NCBI RefSeq assembly: GCF_040096055.1
Contig: NZ_JBBMFK010000031.1
Span: 1 to 42,471 of the forward strand
DNA length: 42,471 nucleotides
Origin: Pseudoflavonifractor intestinihominis
Lineage (GTDB): Bacteria; Bacillota; Clostridia; Oscillospirales; Oscillospiraceae
Direction of reading: 5' to 3'
Part shown: piece by piece, positions 8,892 to 16,624 of the stretch
Numbering within the stretch: the first letter of the stretch is position 1
Layout: the number at the start of each line of letters is the position of its first letter
Program-made: the position numbers and the translations under genes
Notes under the pieces: generated by a model
What the model saw: the letters and a program-made list of their open reading frames with translations, nothing else
Told to the model about the DNA's origin: nothing
Databases searched by the model: none

Positions 8892-9026
8892 AAATGCGGA
8901 AATTGGGCTTCCCGTTGAGTATGTTAATAAAAATCAATCATGTCTCATTTTCGGCTATTTTGCGTTGGAGCATAGACACATGGAAAGAATTGAGGAAGCA
9001 TATAGTTGTCCCATGGAGGGGATGGG

Positions 9027-9161
9027 ATGTTAGAACAAGCGAGAAGTGAGCTAATCCGAGAAATTATGCTGCAAATAAATGAAAATCTGTACATAAAGGG
9101 AGAAATCAGTCGAGAACTATACGAACAGGCAAGATTAAAGATTGTAGAGAAAAGATTGTAG
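9027..9161 (+). CDS. 44-aa small helical protein
   Basis: A short ORF starting MLEQARSELI and ending KIVEKRL, with an excellent ribosome binding site GGAGGGG at 9015-9021. The central IKGEISRELYEQARLKI resembles the SHOCT-type helical pair (a turn, then ExxxYxxAKxK), seen in many tiny proteins near recombinases and conjugation genes. A 17-codon ORF (8980-9033) overlaps its start in another frame. Probably real, function unknown; it could be an accessory or directionality protein for the element's recombinase. Confidence 0.55.
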   Translation: MLEQARSELIREIMLQINENLYIKGEISRELYEQARLKIVEKRL

Positions 9162-9293
9162 TAGCAGAAGAGATAGGGCGGGAGTTACCGACTCCGCGAA
9201 GCCTCAGGAGGAAATAAAAACTGAATCGTGTGTAAAGCATACTTTGATAGTTTTTGAAGTAGATCGGCACTTTCAAAATGGAATAGCACCCTG

Positions 9294-9323
9294 AAACGGT
9301 GCGGAGCGATCCGCACCGTTTTT
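9294..9323 (+). terminator. Strong intrinsic terminator
   Basis: A perfect 12-bp stem AAACGGTGCGGA with its complement, tetraloop GCGA, followed directly by a short T run. It insulates the DUF6788 operon from upstream transcription. Confidence 0.85.
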
Positions 9324-9365
9324 ACATACTAAGAAATGGATCTCATTGGGATACACAACCTGACA

Positions 9366-9393
9366 TTGATTTTTTGATTTTGTTGTGTATAAT
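9366..9393 (+). promoter_or_regulatory. Promoter of the DUF6788/DUF3990 operon
   Basis: TTGATT at 9366-9371 and a perfect TATAAT at 9388-9393 with a 16-nt spacer, placed directly after a terminator and 11 nt before the ATG at 9405. The short leader leaves room only for the ribosome binding site. Confidence 0.75.
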
Positions 9394-9404
9394 AGAGGTG
9401 GGTG

Positions 9405-9713
9405 ATGAGATTGAATTTGATTTTGAGCACTATATTGCAGGAGAAAGAACGCATTGACCGTATGCTGGCAAAATACCAGGAGGAATTGGGAACGCTTCCC
9501 AAAGGCACCATTTCTGAAAAAAAGGCCGGGAAGTCCACCTACTTTTATCTAAAGTACCGTGAGGGGAAACGGGTAATTTCCAAGTATATTCCACAAAAAG
9601 ATGTGGAGGCGGTGCGGGAGCAAGTAGAAAAACGAAGGCATATCGAAACAATGATCCGGTCTTTGCGGGAGGAACGTGCGATTGCCGAGAAAGCATTGGA
9701 GGGACAATTATGA
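9405..9713 (+). CDS. DUF6788 family protein, first gene of TA-like operon
   Basis: A 102-aa protein rich in charged coiled-coil helices at both ends (residues 10-25 and 70-100) around a small beta segment KSTYFYLKYREGKRVISKYIP, the signature of the DUF6788 family. Function is not established; such proteins often accompany DUF3990 and DUF3791 genes on integrative elements. The ATG at 9405 is preferred over the adjacent GTG at 9402. Its stop overlaps the next start (ATGA at 9710-9713), so the two proteins are made from the same message in linked amounts. Confidence 0.75.
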   Translation: MRLNLILSTILQEKERIDRMLAKYQEELGTLPKGTISEKKAGKSTYFYLKYREGKRVISKYIPQKDVEAVREQVEKRRHIETMIRSLREERAIAEKALEGQL

Positions 9714-10201
9714 TTTTATATCATGGTAGCAATCTGGTTGTATCGAAACCCAAGCTGATCCAGCAAAATCGATTTTTAGATTTTGGATTTGGCTTTTATA
9801 CTACAACCAATAAGGCTCAGGCAATCAGCTTTGCGGATAAGGTGACGAAGCGCAGGAAAGACGGCCAAAGGGAAGTCAGCATTTATGAGATTGACGAGAA
9901 TATCGCTTTTTCAGAGTGCTCTGTCCTGCGTTTTGATGAGCCGGGAGAAGCATGGCTGGATTTTGTATCGGATAACCGATCTGGCAATTATGAAGGTGAA
10001 GCCTATGATTTCATCTTTGGGCCAGTTGCCAATGATGATGTATACCGCACATTTACCCTCTATACCGCTGGCGTGTTAACCAAGGAACAGACCCTGGAAC
10101 AGCTCAAAATCAAGAAGCTATATAATCAGTTGGTGTTGACAACGGAAAAAGCGCTGTCCTATCTGCGGTTTGTCGGTACAGTACCAGAGGAGGAATTTTG
10201 A
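9710..10201 (+). CDS. DUF3990 protein, ADP-ribosyltransferase-like
   Basis: A 163-aa protein with the DUF3990 layout: N-terminal ILYHGSN, then DFGFGFYTTTN at about residues 24-34, and YDFIFGPVANDDVY at about residue 100. The YHG and GFYTT elements match the H and Y positions of the ADP-ribosyltransferase fold, which makes a NAD-dependent modifying activity plausible; the third catalytic residue is not obvious. It overlaps both neighbours (ATGA upstream, TGATG downstream). In this operon it is the best candidate for a toxin, with the next two small genes as partners. The enzymatic role is inferred from fold resemblance. Confidence 0.78.
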   Translation: MILYHGSNLVVSKPKLIQQNRFLDFGFGFYTTTNKAQAISFADKVTKRRKDGQREVSIYEIDENIAFSECSVLRFDEPGEAWLDFVSDNRSGNYEGEAYDFIFGPVANDDVYRTFTLYTAGVLTKEQTLEQLKIKKLYNQLVLTTEKALSYLRFVGTVPEEEF

Positions 10202-10440
10202 TGGCGGATAAAAAGTTTGAAGCAATTTTAACTTTATTGGTTCCCCAGGTTGTTCAGTTGATTTGTGAGAACTACCCCATGGATGAAGTGGCTGCGTCCA
10301 GAGAATTTTATGAATCCAAGGTATATTCTTTGCTGGAGCAAGAGGACACCAAACTGTGGCATTTCAGCCCACTTACCTTATTCAACATGTATGACGAAGA
10401 AAAAAAGACGGGAAACTTTGAGATACCGGAGGAGGTATGA
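10201..10440 (+). CDS. Small conserved partner protein between DUF3990 and DUF3791
   Basis: A 79-aa protein, helical at the N-terminus with a conserved-looking segment KLWHFSPLTLFNMYDEE near residues 53-70. AGGAGG ten bases upstream supports the ATG at 10201, which overlaps the previous stop. Proteins of this type recur between DUF3990 and DUF3791 genes. Function unknown; a neutralising or adaptor role is possible. Confidence 0.7.
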   Translation: MADKKFEAILTLLVPQVVQLICENYPMDEVAASREFYESKVYSLLEQEDTKLWHFSPLTLFNMYDEEKKTGNFEIPEEV

Positions 10441-10442
10441 AG

Positions 10443-10655
10443 ATGAGCAGGCAAGGAGACTTCCTCATTTATTGCGTGGAAACCTATAAAAACGCCAAGC
10501 ATTTGACGGGTAGGCAGGTGGCGGAGCTCTTTACCCGTTACCGTGTATGGGACTATGTGTATTCCTGCTTTGAAGCTTTGCACACCACGGGAGCCAATTA
10601 TATTGTGGAGGACATAGACCTCTATATTGAGGCAAGGAAACCCGCTATGGCTTAA
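10443..10655 (+). CDS. DUF3791 family protein
   Basis: A 70-aa protein with the DUF3791 signature: FLIYCVETYKNAKHLTGRQV, then WDYVYSCFEALHTTG and IVEDIDLYI. The ATG at 10443 has GGAGG seven bases upstream; an ATG at 10437 lies too close to that site. It is the last gene of the four-gene unit. DUF3791 proteins are regularly paired with DUF3990 and are candidate antitoxins. Confidence 0.75.
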   Translation: MSRQGDFLIYCVETYKNAKHLTGRQVAELFTRYRVWDYVYSCFEALHTTGANYIVEDIDLYIEARKPAMA

Positions 10656-10722
10656 TACTGTGCCTGAAACGGCACATTTCCCATTCATATCTGCACATAA
10701 AACAAAAAGTACATGCTGCAAA

Positions 10723-10757
10723 GGCCGATTGGAGTAAGCAATCCAGTCGGCTTTTTT
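10723..10757 (+). terminator. Terminator of the DUF3990/DUF3791 operon
   Basis: Stem GCCGATTGGA (10724-10733) with TCCAGTCGGC (10742-10751), one G-U pair, an 8-nt loop and a TTTTTT run. It closes the TA-like operon before the recombinase promoter. Confidence 0.8.
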
Positions 10758-10861
10758 CATGATGTAGAGGAACTGTATTTTTTATATCTTTTTACGATAG
10801 TCAACATAATTGAAAAACCAGTTGGTCTTTTTATAGCTTCTTCTAAAATTGAAAACGCCTA

Positions 10862-10890
10862 TTGACTACCGCATAAATTGATTTTATAAT
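10862..10890 (+). promoter_or_regulatory. SigmaA-type promoter of serine recombinase 1
   Basis: TTGACT at 10862-10867 and TATAAT at 10885-10890 with an ideal 17-nt spacer, 30 nt before the recombinase start. A near-consensus vegetative promoter means the recombinase can be made outside sporulation, so direction of the reaction would need another control such as an excision factor. Confidence 0.8.
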
Positions 10891-10920
10891 GGAACAAACA
10901 GAAGTTAAGGAGGGAGTTCC

Positions 10921-12576
10921 TTGGACTTATATGATATTCGTACTGCGCTCAACTCAGGAAAAAGCATTTATGATCTTCCTCTGAGAGTTACCTACTATGC
11001 CCGCGTATCTACAGATAAGGACGAGCAGCTTCATTCTCTGGCGGCTCAGGTCCGCTATTATACGGAGTATATCCAGCGAAACCCTCAATGGATATTTGTG
11101 GAAGGCTATGTTGACGAGGGTATCAGCGGTACAACGGTCGGAAAACGGGAAAATTTTCTCCGGATGATACAAGATGCGGAAGCCGGCCATTTTGACTTCA
11201 TTGTAACAAAGGAGATTTCACGTTTCTCCCGCAACACTTTGGACAGTATTAAATATACGCAGGATCTACTTCGCTATGGCGTGGGAGTCCTGTTTGAATC
11301 GGATAACATCAATACCCTCATGCCTGATGCGGAACTCCGATTAACGATCATGTCCAGCATTGCGCAGGATGAAGTACGTAAAATCTCAGAGCGTGTGAAA
11401 TTCGGCTTTAAGCGCGCCATTGAAAACGGTGTTGTGCTGGGAAACAATAAAATCTGGGGCTATGAAAAGAAAGACGGCCGCTTAGTCATCAATGAGGAAG
11501 AGGCCGAGGTAGTCCGCATCATTTTTAACCTCTATGCCAATGAGCGTTTGGGTATCCGCGGAATTGCGCAGCACCTCTCTAGCATGGGATATAAAAACAC
11601 CCGGGGCAACGATTTCTCGTTCAGCACGATTCGGGGAATTCTGTCAAACCCCAAGTATAAAGGGTATTATTGCGGCAGAAAGAGCAGTAAACTGGACTAC
11701 CGAACAAAGGACATTAAGGTGTTCGACCCGGAAGACTGGGTTATGTACAAAGACGAAAGCGGGCAGGTTGTCCCGGCTATTGTCTCAGAAGAGCTGTGGG
11801 ACAAGGCAAACTGGATTCTGGAGAAGCGTTCCGCCAAGCAGAGCGCAGAGGATAAGACAGGCTATCAAAACCGTTACCCATACAGCGGAAAGATTATCTG
11901 CGGCATTCACAAATTGCCCTACTACCGCTCTCTCTACCGGTATAAGAGTGGAAACAAGGAGATCTGGCAGTGCCAGGAGTACAGCCGAAAGGGGAGGGAG
12001 GGGTGTTCAGCCCCTGTCCTCTATACGTCCGAGTTAGACACTATCATGCGTCAGGTGCTGGAAGATCTGTCGCTTAATAAGGCAGATGTCATCCATGACT
12101 TAATTCAGCTTTATACTTCCATTGGAAACGGGAGTAAAACCGAAGAGGACATTGCCAAATGCAAGGTCAACATTGAGGGGATATTAAAAAGAAAGGACAA
12201 GCTCCTGGATCTGAGTATCGGAGGACACATTTCCGACAACGAGTTTACCCAACGCAACAGCCGTTTTAACGAGGAAATTGACAGGCTGCGTCTCCGGCTC
12301 GACGAGCTGGAACAGGAGCGGTCAAAGAATCGGGAGATGCTGCAATCCATCGATGTGCTGCGGCAGGCCATTACGAAGGAATTGGATTTCACCGAGGGGT
12401 TCTCCATCGGGGTGATTGATACGCTTTTGGATCATATTGAAGTACACCCCCAAGAAGGGGATAAGAAAAACGAGATTCATGTTTCCGTTTATTTGAAAGC
12501 AATCTCTGGGGAAGAGCGATTTACGATCCAAAGGGGGCGTGGACGGACTTCTGTTTGTACCAGACAATACACATGA
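10921..12576 (+). CDS. Large serine recombinase (element 1 integrase/excisionase)
   Basis: A 551-aa large serine recombinase. The resolvase domain has the catalytic Ser in YYARVSTDKDEQ (Ser30), EGYVDEGISGT, and the KEISRFSRN segment with catalytic Arg. A recombinase domain follows (about 165-270), then a zinc-ribbon-like region with CGIHK, QCQEY and GCSAP, and a coiled-coil stretch at about 400-490. The start is a TTG with a strong AAGGAGGG six bases upstream. The gene is the last one before the spoIVA fragment, and its stop at 12574-12576 lies over or beyond the apparent junction, as is common for recombinases beside their attachment site. It most likely integrates and excises the element at spoIVA. 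Confidence 0.92.
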   Translation: MDLYDIRTALNSGKSIYDLPLRVTYYARVSTDKDEQLHSLAAQVRYYTEYIQRNPQWIFVEGYVDEGISGTTVGKRENFLRMIQDAEAGHFDFIVTKEISRFSRNTLDSIKYTQDLLRYGVGVLFESDNINTLMPDAELRLTIMSSIAQDEVRKISERVKFGFKRAIENGVVLGNNKIWGYEKKDGRLVINEEEAEVVRIIFNLYANERLGIRGIAQHLSSMGYKNTRGNDFSFSTIRGILSNPKYKGYYCGRKSSKLDYRTKDIKVFDPEDWVMYKDESGQVVPAIVSEELWDKANWILEKRSAKQSAEDKTGYQNRYPYSGKIICGIHKLPYYRSLYRYKSGNKEIWQCQEYSRKGREGCSAPVLYTSELDTIMRQVLEDLSLNKADVIHDLIQLYTSIGNGSKTEEDIAKCKVNIEGILKRKDKLLDLSIGGHISDNEFTQRNSRFNEEIDRLRLRLDELEQERSKNREMLQSIDVLRQAITKELDFTEGFSIGVIDTLLDHIEVHPQEGDKKNEIHVSVYLKAISGEERFTIQRGRGRTSVCTRQYT

Positions 12577-12848
12577 TCCGGGCCGACATCGAGACCGAGG
12601 TCTCTCCCATTGTAGGCAATGAGAAGCAGTCGGAGGAGATGGTCAACTTCCTGCTCCAGGAGTTCGAGGGGGACACCAGCGCCATCTGGCAGTCCAACAT
12701 CTTCGGCAAGTCCTTCCACGAGTTGGTCAGCGAGGACCTGCACACCAAGCTGCTCCGCATGCCGGAGGACGCCCGGAGCAAGCTCCAGGAGACCCTGACC
12801 CGCATCATCAACGAGGGCTCCGGAGGGCTCATCTGCATCATTCTGTAA
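12567..12848 (+). pseudogene. spoIVA: 3' fragment of spoIVA (SpoIVA C-terminal domain)
   Basis: The translated frame gives the C-terminal 93 residues of SpoIVA, the ATPase that polymerises around the forespore as the base of the spore coat. Family hallmarks are IHMIRADIETEVSPIVG, KQSEEMVNFLLQEFEGD, SNIFGKSFHELV and the terminal INEGSGGLICIIL. SpoIVA is normally near 490 aa, and the rest of the gene, including the Walker motifs, is missing here; the frame upstream of about 12567 reads into the recombinase gene and loses similarity. It has no start codon or ribosome binding site of its own. The gene is thus split by element 1, and would be rebuilt only by excision if the 5' part lies left of the window. 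Confidence 0.88.
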
Positions 12849-12851
12849 CAA

Positions 12852-12885
12852 AAAAGCGCTGGACGGAAATCCGTCCAGCGCTTTT
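12852..12885. terminator. Bidirectional terminator after spoIVA and the Crp-like gene
   Basis: A 16-bp perfect stem AAAAGCGCTGGACGGA with its complement and an AA loop, with A and T runs on its two flanks. It can stop spoIVA transcription from the left and the Crp/Fnr gene from the right. Confidence 0.85.
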
Positions 12886-12891
12886 GCGCCG

Positions 12892-13521
12892 TTACCGGCC
12901 ATCTGCCTCCGCCATGCGATGGAGGGTAGCCTTGTCTATGATCTTCAGGGTGCGGTAGCCGGTGGACACTGCGCCGGTTTTGGCCAGATCCCCCAGCACC
13001 CGGCTCACCGTCACCCGGCTGACACCAACCGCCTCGCCGATCTCCTCGTGGGTGCAGTGGATGGTGCCGTCCGCCTCCGGTGTCAGGCGGAGCAGGTAGC
13101 GGGCAATGCGCTGATCCGCCTGGAGCAGGGTGCCGTCCACATGGACGGAGAGCAGCCGGACCGTGCGGGCCAGATACTCCAGCATGGACACGGCCAGATC
13201 CGGGTGGCGGGAGAACACATCTGAGAGGTGCTGCCGGTCCACTGACACCAGCTCGCACCTGGTCACCGCCACGGCGGAGGACACCCGGGGCTGCCGGTCA
13301 AAAAAGGCAGCCTCGCCGATCAGCTCGCCGCTGTGGTGGAGGGTCAGGGTCCGCTCGCTGCCCGCCCCCGAGCTGAGGAAGCACTTCACCGTCCCCGAGA
13401 GGATGTAGTAGAACTGTTCCGCCTGGGTATCCTGGAGGTAGATCAGTCGCCCGGGCTCATAGATCTGGGGTGGTCTCCCCTCGGCAAGGGGACGCCAAAT
13501 ATCCCGTTTGTTCTCGCCCAT
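12892..13521 (-). CDS. Crp/Fnr family transcription regulator
   Basis: A 209-aa regulator with an N-terminal cyclic-nucleotide-binding-like beta barrel (including GELIGEAAFFDRQPRVSSAV) and a C-terminal winged helix with EEIGEAVGVSRVTVSRVL as the recognition helix. It has no Cys cluster typical of Fnr, so its signal is not evident. The ATG at 13521 has GGGAGG eight bases upstream; a longer in-frame form from 13581 lacks such a site. It is divergent from leuCDB, and a near-palindrome TGTATCACGTGTTACA at 13574-13589 overlaps its own -10, suggesting autoregulation and a possible link to the leucine genes. Confidence 0.88.
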   Translation of the reverse strand: MGENKRDIWRPLAEGRPPQIYEPGRLIYLQDTQAEQFYYILSGTVKCFLSSGAGSERTLTLHHSGELIGEAAFFDRQPRVSSAVAVTRCELVSVDRQHLSDVFSRHPDLAVSMLEYLARTVRLLSVHVDGTLLQADQRIARYLLRLTPEADGTIHCTHEEIGEAVGVSRVTVSRVLGDLAKTGAVSTGYRTLKIIDKATLHRMAEADGR

Positions 13522-13571
13522 ACGCCGTCGCCTCCCAGAGCCCTTTCGGCCGGAATCGTCTGTCTCTGAGA

Positions 13572-13601
13572 ATTGTATCACGTGTTACATTCTTTTTGCA
13601 A
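13572..13601 (-). promoter_or_regulatory. Promoter of the Crp/Fnr gene with overlapping palindromic operator
   Basis: Read on the minus strand: TTGCAA (13601-13596), an 18-nt spacer and TACAAT (13577-13572). The 16-bp inverted repeat TGTATCACGTGTTACA at 13574-13589, with only one mismatched pair between its arms, overlaps the -10. Its TGTxxCA-type arms fit a Crp/Fnr site. It lies about 80 nt upstream of leuC. Confidence 0.6.
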
Positions 13602-13668
13602 GGGTTCTGTCATACTAACTTCATAAAACATCGCAAAACTTCCACTACATATCAGGAGGGAATCTAGA

Positions 13669-14937
13669 ATGGGAATGACCATGACCCAGAAGATCCTGGC
13701 CAAGCACGCCGGACTGGCATCCGTGGAGGCCGGACAGCTGATCGAGGCCAAATTGGACATGGTGCTGGGCAACGACATCACCACCCCTGTGGCCATTACG
13801 GAGTTCAACAAAGCGGGGCTGACCCGTATCTTTGATAAGGACAAGATCTCTATCGTGCTGGACCACTCCACCCCCTGCAAGGACATCAAGTCCGCCCAGC
13901 TGTGCGCCCAGGCCAGAGAGTTTGCCAAGCGCTTCGATATCACCAACTTCTACGACGTGGGCCAGATGGGCGTGGAACACGCTCTGCTCCCTGAAAAGGG
14001 CCTGGTGGCCCCCGGCGAGGTGGTCATCGGCGCCGACTCCCACACCTGCACCTACGGCGCGCTGGGCGCTTTCTCCACCGGCGTGGGCTCCACCGATATG
14101 GCCGCGGGCATGGCCACCGGTCTGGCCTGGTTCAAGGTGCCCTCCGCCATCAAGGTCACCCTGAAGGGCAAGTTCCAGCCCTATGTATCCGGCAAGGACG
14201 TGATGCTCCACCTCATCGGTGAGATCGGCGTGGACGGCGCCCTGTACAAGTCCCTGGAGTTCGGCGGCGAGGGCGTGAAAGAGCTGGCCATGGACGACCG
14301 CTTCACCATCTCCAACATGGCCATTGAGGCCGGCGGCAAGAACGGCATTTTCCCTGTGGACGACGTGACCAGAGCCTATCTCAACGGCCGCGTCACCAGG
14401 GAGTGGGAGGCCTTTGAGCCCGATCCCGACGCTGTGTATGAGCGCGAGGTGGTCATTGACCTGGACCAGCTGCGTCCCACTGTGGCTCTGCCCCATCTGC
14501 CCTCCAACACCCGCACCGTGGACCAGGTGGAGGGCATGCCCATCCAGCAGGTGATCATCGGCTCCTGCACCAACGGCCGGCTGAAGGACATCAAGGAGGC
14601 GGCAGAAATCCTCAAGGGCCGCAAGGTGGCCAAGGGCGTACGCTGCATCGTGTTCCCCGCCACCCAGCAGATCATGCTGGACGCCATGAAGGCGGGCTAC
14701 ATTCAGGCTCTGGTAGAGGCCGGCTGCGCTGTGTCCACCCCCACCTGCGGTCCATGCCTGGGCGGCCACATGGGCGTTCTGTCCGACGGTGAGCGGGCCA
14801 TCAGCACCACCAACCGGAACTTCGTGGGCCGGATGGGCCCTGTGAGCTCCGAGATTATCCTGTCCAGCCCCGCTGTTGCCGCCGCCTCCGCGGTCACCGG
14901 CTGCGTCACCGACCCGGCCAAGCTGGAAAAGCTCTGA
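13669..14937 (+). CDS. leuC: 3-isopropylmalate dehydratase large subunit
   Basis: A 422-aa aconitase-family protein that isomerises 2- to 3-isopropylmalate in leucine biosynthesis. Fe-S cluster ligands are visible in GSCTNGRLKD (about residue 300) and TCGPCLGGH (about 361-364), and the motif GADSHTCTYGALG lies near residue 121. The length fits the short, bacterial/archaeal type II LeuC that pairs with a separate small subunit, and the next gene supplies it. AGGAGGG precedes the ATG. It is the first gene of leuC-leuD-leuB and is divergent from a Crp/Fnr gene, which may control it. Confidence 0.96.
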   Translation: MGMTMTQKILAKHAGLASVEAGQLIEAKLDMVLGNDITTPVAITEFNKAGLTRIFDKDKISIVLDHSTPCKDIKSAQLCAQAREFAKRFDITNFYDVGQMGVEHALLPEKGLVAPGEVVIGADSHTCTYGALGAFSTGVGSTDMAAGMATGLAWFKVPSAIKVTLKGKFQPYVSGKDVMLHLIGEIGVDGALYKSLEFGGEGVKELAMDDRFTISNMAIEAGGKNGIFPVDDVTRAYLNGRVTREWEAFEPDPDAVYEREVVIDLDQLRPTVALPHLPSNTRTVDQVEGMPIQQVIIGSCTNGRLKDIKEAAEILKGRKVAKGVRCIVFPATQQIMLDAMKAGYIQALVEAGCAVSTPTCGPCLGGHMGVLSDGERAISTTNRNFVGRMGPVSSEIILSSPAVAAASAVTGCVTDPAKLEKL

Positions 14938-14987
14938 TTTTACCGCGGCAGACCTCTATTTCTCACTGAACAGAAAGGAACTTTGCC

Positions 14988-15473
14988 ATGAAGGTTTATA
15001 AATACGGCGACAACGTGGACACCGACGTCATCATCCCCGCCCGTCACCTGAACAACCCCGACCCCAAGGCGCTTGCCTCCCACTGCATGGAGGATATCGA
15101 CGCCAACTTCGCCTCCACTGTGGAAGAGGGGGATATCATCGTGGCCGGCGCCAACTTCGGCTGCGGCTCTTCCCGCGAGCACGCGCCCCTGTCCATCAAA
15201 GCCTGCGGCGTCAAGTGCGTCATCGCCAAGAGCTTTGCCCGCATCTTCTACCGCAACTCCATCAACATCGGCTTCCCCATCATGGAGTGTGCCGAGGCCG
15301 CCGAGGCCATCCAGCCCGGCGACAAGGTGACCGTGGACTTCCAGAGCGGCGTCATCACCGACGAGACCCAGGGCAAGACCTGGCAGGCGGCGCCCTTCCC
15401 TGAGTTCATCAACGGCATCATCCAGAGCGGCGGACTGCTCAACTCCCTGAAGGCGAGAGGTGTGGCGAAATGA
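14988..15473 (+). CDS. leuD: 3-isopropylmalate dehydratase small subunit
   Basis: A 161-aa small subunit for LeuC, containing the swivel-domain motifs DNVDTDVIIPAR near the N-terminus and GCGSSREHAPL at about 60-70. The start has AAAGGAAC at a usable distance. Its stop overlaps the leuB start by four bases (ATGA at 15470-15473), which ties production of the two enzymes. Confidence 0.96.
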   Translation: MKVYKYGDNVDTDVIIPARHLNNPDPKALASHCMEDIDANFASTVEEGDIIVAGANFGCGSSREHAPLSIKACGVKCVIAKSFARIFYRNSINIGFPIMECAEAAEAIQPGDKVTVDFQSGVITDETQGKTWQAAPFPEFINGIIQSGGLLNSLKARGVAK

Positions 15474-16546
15474 ATTACAAGATTGCCCTCATCCGGGGCG
15501 ACGGCATCGGTCCCGAGGTGGTAAACGAAGCGGTACACGTGCTGGATGCCGTAGGGAAGAAGTTCGGCCACAGCTTCACCTATGTGGACGTGCTTATGGG
15601 CGGCTGCGCCACCGACGCGGTGGGGAAGAGCTACCCCGACGGCACCGCCGAGCTGTGCAAGACCTGTGATGCGGTGCTCCTGGGCGCCGTGGGCGGTCCC
15701 AAGTGGGGTTCCGACAAGCCCGCCGAGCAGCGGCCCGAGACCGCCCTGCTGGCTCTTCGGAAGGACCTGGGGCTGTATGCCAATCTGCGTCCCGCCGCCC
15801 TGCGCCCCGCCCTGGCGGACGCCTGCCCCCTGAAGAAGGAGACCGCCGAGAAGGGGATCGACCTGATGATGGTCCGGGAGCTGACCGGAGGCATCTACTT
15901 CGGCAAGCGGGGCCGCTACGAGACAGAGGACCGGGGCGTGGAGTGCACCGATCTGATGGCCTACTCCGAGATGGAGATCGAGCGCATCGGCCGCCGCGCC
16001 TTTGAGCTGGCCCGGCTCCGCCGGAAGAAGGTGGCCAGCGTGGACAAGGCCAACGTGCTGGAGACCTCCCGCCTGTGGCGGAGCGTGATGCACCGCCTGG
16101 CCCAGGAGTACCCCGACGTGGAGTACTCCGACGTGCTGGTGGACAACTGTGCCATGCAGCTGGTCCGTGACCCCAGCCAGTTCGACGTGGTGGCCACGGA
16201 GAACATGTTCGGCGACATCCTGTCCGACGAGGCGTCCATGATCACCGGGTCTATCGGCCTGCTGCCCTCCGCCTCCATCGGCGACAGCGCCCCCGGGCTC
16301 TACGAGCCCATCCACGGCTCCGCACCCGACATTGCGGGCCAGGACAAGGCCAACCCCATCGCCACCATTCTCTCCGCCGCCATGATGATGCGCTACTCCT
16401 TCCATCTGGCCGACGAGGCTGCCGCCATTGAGAACGCGGTGGACGCGGTGCTGGCGGAAGGCTGGCGCACGCCTGACATCGCCGAGCCGGGCACCCAGGC
16501 CGTGGGCACCAAAAAAATGGGCGAGCTGATCGCCGCCAAAATCTGA
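15470..16546 (+). CDS. leuB: 3-isopropylmalate dehydrogenase
   Basis: A 358-aa NAD-dependent dehydrogenase that oxidatively decarboxylates 3-isopropylmalate to the leucine 2-oxo precursor. Visible family features are GDGIGPEVV near the N-terminus, LMMVRELTGGIYFG, VDKANVLETSRLWR with the catalytic Lys, and the metal/substrate segment EYSDVLVDN and NMFGDILSDEAS. Third gene of the leu operon, followed by a strong terminator. leuA, ilv genes and a leader peptide are not in the window. Confidence 0.96.
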   Translation: MNYKIALIRGDGIGPEVVNEAVHVLDAVGKKFGHSFTYVDVLMGGCATDAVGKSYPDGTAELCKTCDAVLLGAVGGPKWGSDKPAEQRPETALLALRKDLGLYANLRPAALRPALADACPLKKETAEKGIDLMMVRELTGGIYFGKRGRYETEDRGVECTDLMAYSEMEIERIGRRAFELARLRRKKVASVDKANVLETSRLWRSVMHRLAQEYPDVEYSDVLVDNCAMQLVRDPSQFDVVATENMFGDILSDEASMITGSIGLLPSASIGDSAPGLYEPIHGSAPDIAGQDKANPIATILSAAMMMRYSFHLADEAAAIENAVDAVLAEGWRTPDIAEPGTQAVGTKKMGELIAAKI

Positions 16547-16562
16547 GCAAGTGAACTGACAG

Positions 16563-16598
16563 AAAGACCGGATACAGAAAACTGTATCCGGTCTTTTC
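16563..16598 (+). terminator. Terminator of leuCDB
   Basis: A 15-bp stem AAAGACCGGATACAG with its complement, AAAA loop and a TTTT run. It lies 16 nt after the leuB stop. Confidence 0.88.
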
Positions 16599-16624
16599 TG
16601 GGCAGACAGGGAAGGAGAGATTCC

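Larger units (their letters stand above)
9162..9404. other. Intergenic stretch ending in terminator and promoter
   Basis: About 240 nt without a convincing gene. It holds a small hairpin (GGAGT/ACTCC near 9181), an orphan AGGAGG that is not followed by a real ORF, the strong terminator at 9294-9323, and the promoter of the DUF6788 operon. Confidence 0.6.
1..12566. mobile_element. Integrated element splitting spoIVA (right part; left end outside window)
   Basis: This block carries genes typical of integrative elements in Clostridia: DUF932, YqaJ, amidoligase-like and MoxR/VWA proteins, a TA-like operon, and a large serine recombinase as its last gene. The recombinase stop codon falls at 12574-12576. 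Recognisable SpoIVA C-terminal sequence starts at about 12567 in another frame, so the right attachment site must lie at about 12555-12580. The exact core cannot be defined because the left junction, which should carry the 5' part of spoIVA, is not in the window. No phage structural genes and no clear conjugation genes are visible here, so whether it is a prophage, an ICE or a skin-like remnant stays open. Base composition in 8,000-12,500 is more AT-rich than in the flanking chromosome. Confidence 0.8.

Noticed and set aside
12555..12848. A new 97-aa gene starting at the TTG at 12555
   Set aside because: It has no ribosome binding site, and its sequence is the SpoIVA C-terminus, so it is a gene fragment, not a separate gene.
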